The notes under the pieces: generated by a model | Seen by the model: the letters and a program-made list of their open reading frames with translations, nothing else | The model's database searches: none | What the model was told of the DNA's origin: nothing | Made by a program: the position numbers and the translations under genes | NCBI GenBank assembly: GCA_949358305.1 | Contig: OX442314.1 | Location: forward strand, 66,720,429-66,784,428 | Direction of reading: 5' to 3' | DNA from: Strigamia acuminata | Taxonomy: Eukaryota; Arthropoda; Chilopoda; Geophilomorpha; Linotaeniidae | DNA length: 64,000 nucleotides | Part shown: positions 41,221 to 52,447 of the stretch, in pieces | Numbering within the stretch: the stretch's first letter is position 1 | Layout: every line of letters starts with the position of its first letter

Positions 41221-42937
41221 AATTGCAACGTGCCGCGCTATGCCACACAATGTGCCGCCGCGATAGGCCATCGAATCCGAATGTGTGTGATGCGAAACGC
41301 GAGTACGCGCGCGGAGAACGCGCGGCAATGCTAGCAACAGGAGCGCAACTGCCCAAGAAATTGCTCAACAATAAAAGGCACGTGGAAGCACGTGCCTGAA
41401 ACAATAGGCACTTCAAATAAAGTTATTGTTAAAAAACGGGCTTGAAAACCAACAATTACACAATAATTAAGGGGCAAGAAATGAACTTTGCTGCAATGCA
41501 AAGTTCTCAAAATACAGAGAAATGAAAGTTACACTTGTATAAAGAATTGACAATGTTTGAAACCAATAAAAACTACAAAAACACACTTGTAAAAAACCCA
41601 AAACAACCCCCAGAATGAATTATTTGACTCAAATTAACCCTAAAACAGTCTTGGAGGTCGTGCAGACGACAGAGTCGGATCGGAAGGTTGCTAAAACCTG
41701 ACGCCAAAACTAGCAATGGGACAGCTAGTTAGAAAACAGCTTTTTCATCAATCATGAACGCTGAAAACCTCACCCAGGGGTAGAAAATGATGGAGAGAAC
41801 GTTTTCGCCATCTAAAACGGTCTAAAACGGGTCTAAAATGCCTAAACCGGCGCCTGGAACGTGGCGCAGTTGTTGGGTCAAATATTGTCAAAAATCAGTG
41901 GAAATTTGTCAAATACTGGCAAAAATCTGCTGAAATTTGTCAAATACTGGCAAAAATCTGCTGAAATTTGTCAAAAATTGCCAAATTTTGGCGCAAGTTA
42001 CGTGAGGTTTGCGCGCATCCAACTATGACGAAAAATCCATGCGTGTGCACGCGCGATTTACTGGCGCGTTGGAAGCGTTAAAATAAATTTTTCCAATATC
42101 TAACACAATTTGCACCGAATTATGGCAATTTTTGACAAATTTACATGGATTTTTGCCAGTATTTGACAAATTTCCACGGATTTTTGACAATATTTGACAA
42201 ATTCCAGACAAATTTCAGACAAATTTCAATTAATTTTAGAAATTTTATGAGAAATTTCAGCAAATGTTTGAGGATTGAGGAAATCTTCTGAAATTTGTCA
42301 AATATAGGCAAAAATCTTCTGAAATTTGTCAAATACAGGCAAAAATCTGCTGAAATTTGTCAAAAATTGCCCAAATTCCGTGCAAGTTTTGCAAGTTTTG
42401 CGCGCATCAAATCGTATGCGCGCCTATACTATTGCACGAGCGCATTGACGCGTGATGAACACCGACCACGTTTACGAAGTGAATTCGAGCTACAAAAGTA
42501 TCGAGTCGCCATTCTATGATGGAAAAAAAAAATTAAGTGTAAACAAACAAAATAAAAACTTTAATATACAAGAAACGTACAATTCCACTCAACTTTGTTT
42601 CAAATTTTATTTATTGGATCATTGAAAATAAACAGTAGTGTTGTGCACTGTACGCTTAAGTGTATACCGGCGATGCGTTGTTTTGTGGTGGGGATTTGCC
42701 TCGATAATTGATCTTTTCTCTTTGTTTGCAATATTTTTTTGGCCTTTTTTGTTGATTTTTCGGTTTGAAATTGTTTTTTTCCGGTGTAATTTAAGTGGTG
42801 GAAGGTTGTTGGCGTGTGTTGAGGGTAATTTTGACGGTTTTTGGGTCGGGATTAGTGTTTTCTGCGATTTTTTATCGGTATTTGGGGTTTGATGCAGCGG
42901 ATAGCGCATGCGAATCGCCGTCGACCGTAGCATTAGC
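41221..42937. repeat. Satellite monomer 6 (type b, 1717 bp)
   Basis: Uninterrupted. Private G-to-A change in TTTTGACGG near 42835. Confidence 0.93.
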
Positions 42938-44625
42938 AATTGCAACGTGCCGCGCTATGCCACACAATGTGCCGCCGCGATAGGCCATCGAACCCGAATG
43001 TGTGTGATGCGAAACGCGCGAGTACGCGCGCGGAGAACGCGCGGCAATGCTAGCAACAGGAGCGCAACTGCCCAAGAAATTGCTCAACAATAAAAGGCAC
43101 GTGGAAGCACGTGCCTGAAACAATAGGCACTTCAAATAAAGTTATTGTTAAAAAACGGGCTTGAAAACCAACAATTACACAATAATTAAGGGGCAAGAAA
43201 TGAACTTTGCTGCAATGCAAAGTTCTCAAAATACAGAGAAATGAAAGTTACACTTGTATAAAGAATTGACAATGTTTGAAACCAATAAAAACTACAAAAA
43301 CACACTTGTAAAAAACCCAAAACAACCCCCAGAATGAATTATTTGACTCAAATTAACCCTAAAACAGTCTTGGAGGTCGTGCAGACGACAGAGTCGGATC
43401 GGAAGGTTGCTAAAACCTGACGCCAAAACTAGCAATGGGACAGCTAGTTAGAAAACAGCTTTTTCATCAATCATGAACGCTGAAAACCTCACCCAGGGGT
43501 AGAAAATGATGGAGAGAACGTTTTCGCCATCTAAAACGGTCTAAAACGGGTCTAAAATGCCTAAACCGGCGCCTGGAACGTGGCGCAGTTGTTGGGTCAA
43601 ATATTGTCAAAAATCAGTGGAAATTTGTCAAATACTGGCAAAAATCTGCTGAAATTTGTCAAAAATTGCCAAATTTTGGCGCAAGTTACGTGAGGTTTGC
43701 GCGCATCCAACTATGACGAAAAATCCATGCGTGTGCACGCGCGATTTACTGGCGCGTTGGAAGCGTTAAAATAAATTTTTCCAATATCTAACACAATTTG
43801 CACCGAATTATGGCAATTTTTGACAAATTTACATGGATTTTTGCCAGTATTTGACAAATTTTCACGGATTTTTGACAATATTTGACAAATCCCAGACAAA
43901 TTTCAGACAAATTTCAATTAATTTTAGAAATTTTATGAGAAATTTCAGCAAATGTTTGAGGATTGAGGAAATCTTCTGAAATTTGTCAAATATAGGCAAA
44001 AATCTTCTGAAATTTGTCAAATACAGGCAAAAATCTGCTGAAATTTGTCAAAAATTGCCCAAATTCCGTGCAAGTTTTGCAAGTTTTGCGCGCATCAAAT
44101 CGTATGCGCGCCTATACTATTGCACGAGCGCATTGACGCGTGATGAACACCGACCACGTTTACGAAGTGAATTCGAGCTACAAAAGTATCGAGTCGCCAT
44201 TCTATGATGGAAAAAAAAAATTAAGTGTAAACAAACAAAATAAAAACTTTAATATACAAGAAACGTACAATTCCACTCAACTTTGTTTCAAATTTTATTT
44301 ATTGGATCATTGAAAATAAACAGTAGTGTTGTGCACTGTACGCTTAAGTGTATACCGGCGATGCGTTGTTTTGTGGTGGGGATTTGCCTCGATAATTGAT
44401 CTTTTCTCTTTGTTTGCAATATTTTTTTGGCCTTTTTTGTTGATTTTTCGGTTTGAAATTGTTTTTTTCCGGTGTAATTTAAGTGGTGGAAGGTTGTTGG
44501 CGTGTGTTGAGGGTAATTTTGGCGGTTTTTGGGTCGGGATTAGTGTTTTCTGCGATTTTTTATCGGTATTTGGGGTTTGATGCAGCGGATAGCGCATGCG
44601 AATCGCCGTCGACCGTAGCATTAGC
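42938..44625. repeat. Satellite monomer 7 (type a, 1688 bp)
   Basis: Type a with a single 31-bp subrepeat; shares AAATTTTCACGG with monomer 3. Confidence 0.93.
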
Positions 44626-46342
44626 AATTGCAACGTGCCGCGCTATGCCACACAATGTGCCGCCGCGATAGGCCATCGAATCCGAATGTGTGTGATGCGA
44701 AACGCGAGTACGCGCGCGGAGAACGCGCGGCAATGCTAGCAACAGGAGCGCAACTGCCCAAGAAATTGCTCAACAATAAAAGGCACGTGGAAGCACGTGC
44801 CTGAAACAATAGGCACTTCAAATAAAGTTATTGTTAAAAAACGGGCTTGAAAACCAACAATTACACAATAATTAAGGGGCAAGAAATGAACTTTGCTGCA
44901 ATGCAAAGTTCTCAAAATACAGAGAAATGAAAGTTACACTTGTATAAAGAATTGACAATGTTTGAAACCAATAAAAACTACAAAAACACACTTGTAAAAA
45001 ACCCAAAACAACCCCCAGAATGAATTATTTGACTCAAATTAACCCTAAAACAGTCTTGGAGGTCGTGCAGACGACAGAGTCGGATCGGAAGGTTGCTAAA
45101 ACCTGACGCCAAAACTAGCAATGGGACAGCTAGTTAGAAAACAGCTTTTTCATCAATCATGAACGCTGAAAACCTCACCCAGGGGTAGAAAATGATGGAG
45201 AGAACGTTTTCGCCATCTAAAACGGTCTAAAACGGGTCTAAAATGCCTAAACCGGCGCCTGGAACGTGGCGCAGTTGTTGGGTCAAATATTGTCAAAAAT
45301 CAGTGGAAATTTGTCAAATACTGGCAAAAATCTGCTGAAATTTGTCAAATACTGGCAAAAATCTGCTGAAATTTGTCAAAAATTGCCAAATTTTGGCGCA
45401 AGTTACGTGAGGTTTGCGCGCATCCAACTATGACGAAAAATCCATGCGTGTGCACGCGCGATTTACTGGCGCGTTGGAAGCGTTAAAATAAATTTTTCCA
45501 ATATCTAACACAATTTGCACCGAATTATGGCAATTTTTGACAAATTTACATGGATTTTTGCCAGTATTTGACAAATTTCCACGGATTTTTGACAATATTT
45601 GACAAATTCCAGACAAATTTCAGACAAATTTCAATTAATTTTAGAAATTTTATGAGAAATTTCAGCAAATGTTTGAGGATTGAGGAAATCTTCTGAAATT
45701 TGTCAAATATAGGCAAAAATCTTCTGAAATTTGTCAAATACAGGCAAAAATCTGCTGAAATTTGTCAAAAATTGCCCAAATTCCGTGCAAGTTTTGCAAG
45801 TTTTGCGCGCATCAAATCGTATGCGCGCCTATACTATTGCACGAGCGCATTGACGCGTGATGAACACCGACCACGTTTACGAAGTGAATTCGAGCTACAA
45901 AAGTATCGAGTCGCCATTCTATGATGGAAAAAAAAAATTAAGTGTAAACAAACAAAATAAAAACTTTAATATACAAGAAACGTACAATTCCACTCAACTT
46001 TGTTTCAAATTTTATTTATTGGATCATTGAAAATAAACAGTAGTGTTGTGCACTGTACGCTTAAGTGTATACCGGCGATGCGTTGTTTTGTGGTGGGGAT
46101 TTGCCTCGATAATTGATCTTTTCTCTTTGTTTGCAATATTTTTTTGGCCTTTTTTGTTGATTTTTCGGTTTGAAATTGTTTTTTTCCGGTGTAATTTAAG
46201 TGGTGGAAGGTTGTTGGCGTGTGTTGAGGGTAATTTTGGCGGTTTTTGGGTCGGGATTAGTGTTTTCTGCGATTTTTTATCGGTATTTGGGGTTTGATGC
46301 AGCGGATAGCGCATGCGAATCGCCGTCGACCGTAGCATTAGC
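44626..46342. repeat. Satellite monomer 8 (type b, 1717 bp)
   Basis: Uninterrupted type b monomer. Confidence 0.93.
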
Positions 46343-48059
46343 AATTGCAACGTGCCGCGCTATGCCACACAATGTGCCGCCGCGATAGGCCATCGAATCC
46401 GAATGTGTGTGATGCGAAACGCGAGTACGCGCGCGGAGAACGCGCGGCAATGCTAGCAACAGGAGCGCAACTGCCCAAGAAATTGCTCAACAATAAAAGG
46501 CACGTGGAAGCACGTGCCTGAAACAATAGGCACTTCAAATAAAGTTATTGTTAAAAAACGGGCTTGAAAACCAACAATTACACAATAATTAAGGGGCAAG
46601 AAATGAACTTTGCTGCAATGCAAAGTTCTCAAAATACAGAGAAATGAAAGTTACACTTGTATAAAGAATTGACAATGTTTGAAACCAATAAAAACTACAA
46701 AAACACACTTGTAAAAAACCCAAAACAACCCCCAGAATGAATTATTTGACTCAAATTAACCCTAAAACAGTCTTGGAGGTCGTGCAGACGACAGAGTCGG
46801 ATCGGAAGGTTGCTAAAACCTGACGCCAAAACTAGCAATGGGACAGCTAGTTAGAAAACAGCTTTTTCATCAATCATGAACGCTGAAAACCTCACCCAGG
46901 GGTAGAAAATGATGGAGAGAACGTTTTCGCCATCTAAAACGGTCTAAAACGGGTCTAAAATGCCTAAACCGGCGCCTGGAACGTGGCGCAGTTGTTGGGT
47001 CAAATATTGTCAAAAATCAGTGGAAATTTGTCAAATACTGGCAAAAATCTGCTGAAATTTGTCAAATACTGGCAAAAATCTGCTGAAATTTGTCAAAAAT
47101 TGCCAAATTTTGGCGCAAGTTACGTGAGGTTTGCGCGCATCCAACTATGACGAAAAATCCATGCGTGTGCACGCGCGATTTACTGGCGCGTTGGAAGCGT
47201 TAAAATAAATTTTTCCAATATCTAACACAATTTGCACCGAATTATGGCAATTTTTGACAAATTTACATGGATTTTTGCCAGTATTTGACAAATTTCCACG
47301 GATTTTTGACAATATTTGACAAATTCCAGACAAATTTCAGACAAATTTCAATTAATTTTAGAAATTTTATGAGAAATTTCAGCAAATGTTTGAGGATTGA
47401 GGAAATCTTCTGAAATTTGTCAAATATAGGCAAAAATCTTCTGAAATTTGTCAAATACAGGCAAAAATCTGCTGAAATTTGTCAAAAATTGCCCAAATTC
47501 CGTGCAAGTTTTGCAAGTTTTGCGCGCATCAAATCGTATGCGCGCCTATACTATTGCACGAGCGCATTGACGCGTGATGAACACCGACCACGTTTACGAA
47601 GTGAATTCGAGCTACAAAAGTATCGAGTCGCCATTCTATGATGGAAAAAAAAAATTAAGTGTAAACAAACAAAATAAAAACTTTAATATACAAGAAACGT
47701 ACAATTCCACTCAACTTTGTTTCAAATTTTATTTATTGGATCATTGAAAATAAACAGTAGTGTTGTGCACTGTACGCTTAAGTGTATACCGGCGATGCGT
47801 TGTTTTGTGGTGGGGATTTGCCTCGATAATTGATCTTTTCTCTTTGTTTGCAATATTTTTTTGGCCTTTTTTGTTGATTTTTCGGTTTGAAATTGTTTTT
47901 TTCCGGTGTAATTTAAGTGGTGGAAGGTTGTTGGCGTGTGTTGAGGGTAATTTTGGCGGTTTTTGGGTCGGGATTAGTGTTTTCTGCGATTTTTTATCGG
48001 TATTTGGGGTTTGATGCAGCGGATAGCGCATGCGAATCGCCGTCGACCGTAGCATTAGC
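46343..48059. repeat. Satellite monomer 9 (type b, 1717 bp)
   Basis: Uninterrupted type b monomer. Monomers 5-7 and 8-10 both run b-b-a. Confidence 0.93.
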
Positions 48060-49746
48060 AATTGCAACGTGCCGCGCTATGCCACACAATGTGCCGCCGC
48101 GATAGGCCATCGAACCTGAATGTGTGTGATGCGAAACGCGCGAGTACGCGCGCGGAGAACGCGCGGCAATGCTAGCAACAGGAGCGCAACTGCCCAAGAA
48201 ATTGCTCAACAATAAAAGGCACGTGGAAGCACGTGCCTGAAACAATAGGCACTTCAAATAAAGTTATTGTTAAAAAACGGGCTTGAAAACCAACAATTAC
48301 ACAATAATTAAGGGGCAAGAAATGAACTTTGCTGCAATGCAAAGTTCTCAAAATACAGAGAAATGAAAGTTACACTTGTATAAAGAATTGACAATGTTTG
48401 AAACCAATAAAAACTACAAAAACACACTTGTAAAAAACCCAAAACAACCCCCAGAATGAATTATTTGACTCAAATTAACCCTAAAACGGTCTTGGAGGTC
48501 GTGCAGACGACAGAGTCGGATCGGAAGGTTGCTAAAACCTGACGCCAAAACTAGCAATGGGACAGCTAGTTAGAAAACAGCTTTTTCATCAATCATGAAC
48601 GCTGAAAACCTCACCCAGGGGTAGAAAATGATGGAGAGAACGTTTTCGCCATCTAAAACGGTCTAAAACGGGTCTAAAATGCCTAAACCGGCGCCTGGAA
48701 CGTGGCGCAGTTGTTGGGTCAAATATTGTCAAAAATCAGTGGAAATTTGTCAAATACTGGCAAAAATCTGCTGAAATTTGTCAAAAATTGCCAAATTTTG
48801 GCGCAAGTTACGTGAGGTTTGCGCGCATCCAACTATGACGAAAAATCCATGCGTGTGCACGCGCGATTTACTGGCGCGTTGGAAGCGTTAAAATAAATTT
48901 TTCCAATATCTAACACAATTTGCACCGAATTATGGCAATTTTTGACAAATTTACATGGATTTTTGCCAGTATTTGACAAATTTCCACGGATTTTTGACAA
49001 TATTTGACAAATTCCAGACAAATTTCAGACAAATTTCAATTAATTTTAGAAATTTTATGAGAAATTTCAGCAAATGTTTGAGGATTGAGGAAATCTTCTG
49101 AAATTTGTCAAATATAGGCAAAAATCTTCTGAAATTTGTCAAATACAGGCAAAAATCTGCTGAAATTTGTCAAAAATTGCCCAAATTCCGTGCAAGTTTT
49201 GCAAGTTTTGCGCGCATCAAATCGTATGCGCGCCTATACTATTGCACGAGCGCATTGACGCGTGATGAACACCGACCACGTTTACGAAGTGAATTCGAGC
49301 TACAAAAGTATCGAGTCGCCATTCTATGATGGAAAAAAAAATTAAGTGTAAACAAACAAAATAAAAACTTTAATATACAAGAAACGTACAATTCCACTCA
49401 ACTTTGTTTCAAATTTTATTTATTGGATCATTGAAAATAAACAGTAGTGTTGTGCACTGTACGCTTAAGTGTATACCGGCGATGCGTTGTTTTGTGGTGG
49501 GGATTTGCCTCGATAATTGATCTTTTCTCTTTGTTTGCAATATTTTTTTGGCCTTTTTTGTTGATTTTTCGGTTTGAAATTGTTTTTTTCCGGTGTAATT
49601 TAAGTGGTGGAAGGTTGTTGGCGTGTGTTGAGGGTAATTTTGGCGGTTTTTGGGTCGGGATTAGTGTTTTCTGCGATTTTTGATCGGTATTTGGGGTTTG
49701 ATGCAGCGGATAGCGCATGCGAATCGCCGTCGACCGTAGCATTAGC
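48060..49746. repeat. Satellite monomer 10 (type a, 1687 bp), last of array
   Basis: Type a, one A shorter in its A-run. Sequence leaves the satellite at 49747, where CATTAGCAAGTGCGCG replaces CATTAGCAATTGC. Confidence 0.92.
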
Positions 49747-50884
49747 AAGTGCGCGCGCAAGTTAAATGTGTACAGGACTGTGAGAAAATAAAACGTGTGT
49801 GGAAGAGTAAATGTTCTTTGGTGATCGCCATGAGTTCGTACTTTGTCGTGGGCGCGAAATGTGTGTGATATATATGCTACTATGCGTGATGTAGCGCCGT
49901 CAGCGCGTTTCAGCACGCGATGTAGCGCCCTGAGCGCGTCCAAATGCGTACAGGTGTTCGACAGATGTGCCAGGGCTTCACGTGCATACACGAAACATAA
50001 ACATGAAGAAAACAGAAAAAACCGTTGTGTGTGATGTTTATAAAGACACATTACACAAAGAATACTACTCTTCATACAAAAAGCAATAAACTTTATACAT
50101 ATTGCAATAAACTTACAAAATGGTAAAAATAAAATACTGGAAAACATGGCCTTGAATAATAGTGGAAAACATGGCGTACTGCCTTGAATACCCCCTTGAA
50201 TACGTCGCACCGCATCATCTCGCCTCACTTCCCGTCTTGGAAATAAATAAACGCCCCGGCGTTTATTCGAGGCAATGTCCAACTTGGGCTTTCATTCGCG
50301 CCTCACATCCCGCCTTGGTAATAAATAAACGCCCCGGCGTTTATTCGAGGCACATCACCCACACCTCCCCGGCGTTCAAACGAGTAGCTGCGCGTATTTG
50401 ACCCCGGTTTTTATTCTTTCAAATTGTCGTGTGTTTTCAAAGTTCTTAATTTGTTCAAAAACAAACAAAATGGCTATTTGTTGATTTTTAATTGATTTTA
50501 TCGATTTCTGTTCGTTTTTTGCTGGTTTTTAATCGATTTTTCTGTATTTTTGATCAATTTTTGCCAATTGTAATCGTTATTTGTCATTCTGAATTGATTA
50601 TTGTCAGGTTTCAGTCGATTTTTGTCGATTTCTGATCAATGTTTATACATTTCTTATCATTTTGTGTAGATTTCTGTTGAATTTTAATCATATTTCTTCG
50701 TTTTTATTCAATTTTTGTCCCATGCTCCGCGATCAGTTCGAATAATTGACACCATACTGTGCTTTTACTCATATTCAAGATGGCGTCGCAAACTCAAGGT
50801 CGAATTCCGCTGAATTCATTTATTGCGACTGTTTGCGCTCCATACATGCGAAAAGGATTATGGGAAAAATCCTCAATGCAGGTC
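49747..50884. other. Non-coding DNA between satellite and Copia-3
   Basis: No gene recognised. A GATGTAGCGCC...AGCGCGT motif is repeated near 49888 and 49919. The sequence then holds a 78-bp direct repeat with hairpins (50220-50350) and T-rich DNA with many degenerate GATTTTTGTCGATTT-like words (about 50470-50720). A reverse-strand open frame of 284 codons (49428-50282) runs from here into the satellite; it has no domain and ends in repeat DNA. Confidence 0.6.
50220..50355. repeat. 78-bp direct repeat with AATAAACGCC hairpins
   Basis: AATAAACGCC pairs with GGCGTTTATT around a 2-nt CC spacer at 50246-50267 and again at 50324-50345. The surrounding CGCCTCAC...CTTGG is repeated too. A third hairpin with a GG spacer is at 57879-57900 in flanking sequence that is inverted relative to this one (GAGGCGAGGTGATGCGG at about 57920). 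Confidence 0.8.
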
Positions 50885-50889
50885 ATTTT
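50885..50889. other. Target-site duplication of Copia-3, left copy
   Basis: ATTTT, repeated at 57603-57607. No empty site is available in the window for comparison. Confidence 0.85.
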
Positions 50890-51356
50890 TGTTAGAAAAA
50901 TGCCCAACTGTTTGATCTTATCGGTTGCATGTTTCCGGTTAAATGCAACGTGTGTGTCATTGCAATTCTGTATCCGTGTTACATTGGTTGATATTGACTT
51001 TTAAACCCTTGTTCCTGTGCTAAGTGCCCCAACCAATGTGCTTATTAGCGATGACATGCCCATATGTCGTCTGCTCTAATATGAGCGCTTATCTTTTAGT
51101 TTCTCATGGCCTTTGTTTACATTATCGATTGTTTATGCCGAGTTTACTTTACTTTTGTTATGTAAAGAATGAATCCTTGTCTGCTAACAATGATTCATTC
51201 TACTTCAAGTTTTGTAGCCTCGAAAGAGGTGCGCTTTTATGTTTGGCCTTATCATCTCGATGAATAAAGATGGCGGTCGCACGACGCGAGTTCCCGCACC
51301 TGTTAATTCGAGTCTCAGCTCTTTTCCTTTGATGTCCGGCGCCTACAAGCCTATCA
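50890..51356 (+). repeat. Copia-3 5' LTR
   Basis: 467 bp starting TGTTAGAAAAATG. AATAAA (51263-51268) overlaps AAAGATGGCGG (51266-51276), joining a polyadenylation signal to a YY1-like motif. Confidence 0.95.
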
Positions 51357-51358
51357 TA

Positions 51359-51376
51359 TGGTAGCAGAGGATGGTT
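51359..51376 (+). other. Copia-3 primer-binding site (initiator tRNA-Met)
   Basis: TGGTAGCAGAGGATGGTT: all 18 positions complementary to animal initiator tRNA-Met; 2 nt after the LTR. Confidence 0.9.
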
Positions 51377-52447
51377 GACGACGCGGCCAACCGTTTGTGA
51401 TACGTTTGCGGCAAGTTTCGGGACGAAACGGACATCGTGGATTCGTCGGTATCGTCGCAAAGACGTATCAGTGGATTCGAGGAGTTTGTGAAGCTGACAA
51501 CGTGTGCGGACGCTTGCGGAAGCATTTCTGGACCGGACAGTGTAAGAATTGTCGAAATTCTGTGCGAAATAAGCACATTGCTCGATATAAAGAGGATTTT
51601 CTTCTGCGGGCGCCATTTTGTTTGGGTTTTCATCGCGAGAAGCCAACCGAGAATCGTGTATACGGACCTGTACACGTTCTCATCGTGATTCGACGAGAGA
51701 ATACGTCGAATCGACGTCGTTTTTGGATCGTTTTGGATCGATTCGCCGTGGGAAACGACGGAAGCCATCGTCCGAAGCGAATTCTTCGACGGCGGCCATT
51801 TTCGTCAAAGTAGGCGAAAAACAACGTGTTTTTTTTTCAATTTGAGCAGAGAAGTCCTGTTAGCGGGTTAAACATACGCGCAGGCATTCGACCAGAAGAC
51901 CAGTTAGCGGGTTAAACGTACGCGCTGGCATTTTCCCGAGGTTTTGTGCACGGAGCACATCCTACGAAGGTGCGGACGAGCACGTTGAGTCGACGTGCAT
52001 CGATTTCACGACGTGGGATCAGCGAGGGAATTTTTGCGACGCAAACCAACCCGCAAAACAACGGATTTTCACCTTGCCAACTATTATTTAGTTTTTAAGT
52101 TGTCGAAATTCCTTGTTAATAAGCTTAAGGTTTTGTTTGGGGGTCTTGTAGTATCCTTTCCACCCTTTACGCAGTCGCGTAGTGGAATTGTATTTTTGCG
52201 TAGGCTTTCTCTGGCCACCGAGTGTCCCGCGGTCCTAGGAGTCCGGTCGGAACTCGGGAGATACTACGTAAAGTTTTTCGTCTCACTTAATGAGATTTGT
52301 CCAAGGGAGACTGTATAATTTTCGCCTAAACCTTTTGGGGGTTTACGCTATTTGTAAAAGCGTAAAAGGTGTGTTTTGTGCTTCATTTGGTGTGTGCGAC
52401 GATTTATTTTGTGAAAAAGTGCAATCTTCGCGACGAATCGACCAATT
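51377..52447 (+). other. Copia-3 non-coding leader
   Basis: About 1.07 kb. GCGCCATTTTG near 51610 and GGCGGCCATTTTCG near 51791. A GTTAGCGGGTTAAAC(A/G)TACGCGC sequence is repeated in tandem at about 51858 and 51905. The conserved RNA is at 52158-52268. A 138-codon open frame (51397-51813) has no recognisable domain. Confidence 0.65.
52158..52268 (+). promoter_or_regulatory. Conserved leader RNA structure (Copia-3 copy)
   Basis: Hairpin I: TTCCAC/GTGGAA (52158-52163/52182-52187) and TACGC/GCGTA (52168-52172/52177-52181) with loop AGTC. Hairpin II: CGTAG/CTACG (52199-52203/52264-52268), TCTC/GAGA (52208-52211/52258-52261), CCGAGT/ACTCGG (52218-52223/52252-52257), CCG/CGG, CGGTC/GTCCG with one T-T mismatch, and loop CTAGGA (52235-52240). 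Confidence 0.78.

Larger units (their letters stand above)
4533..49746. repeat. 1.7-kb satellite array, ten monomers, with three nested retrotransposons
   Basis: Monomers begin at AATTGCAACGTGCCGCG at 4533, 6221, 14944, 37787, 39504, 41221, 42938, 44626, 46343 and 48060. Intervals are 1717 or 1688 bp after subtracting inserted elements with one target duplication each (7006, 14030 and 7125 bp). Two monomer types are visible. Type a has GCGCGAG near its start, GAACC(C/T)G, and one copy of a 31-bp subrepeat. Type b has GCGAG, GAATCCG and two copies. The order is a-b-a-b-b-b-a-b-b-a. No monomer encodes a recognisable protein. Confidence 0.93.

Noticed and set aside
49428-50282. 284-codon reverse open frame at the satellite end
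   Set aside because: Half of it is the 108-codon satellite frame seen in most monomers, extended by a chance join to flanking DNA. No domain.
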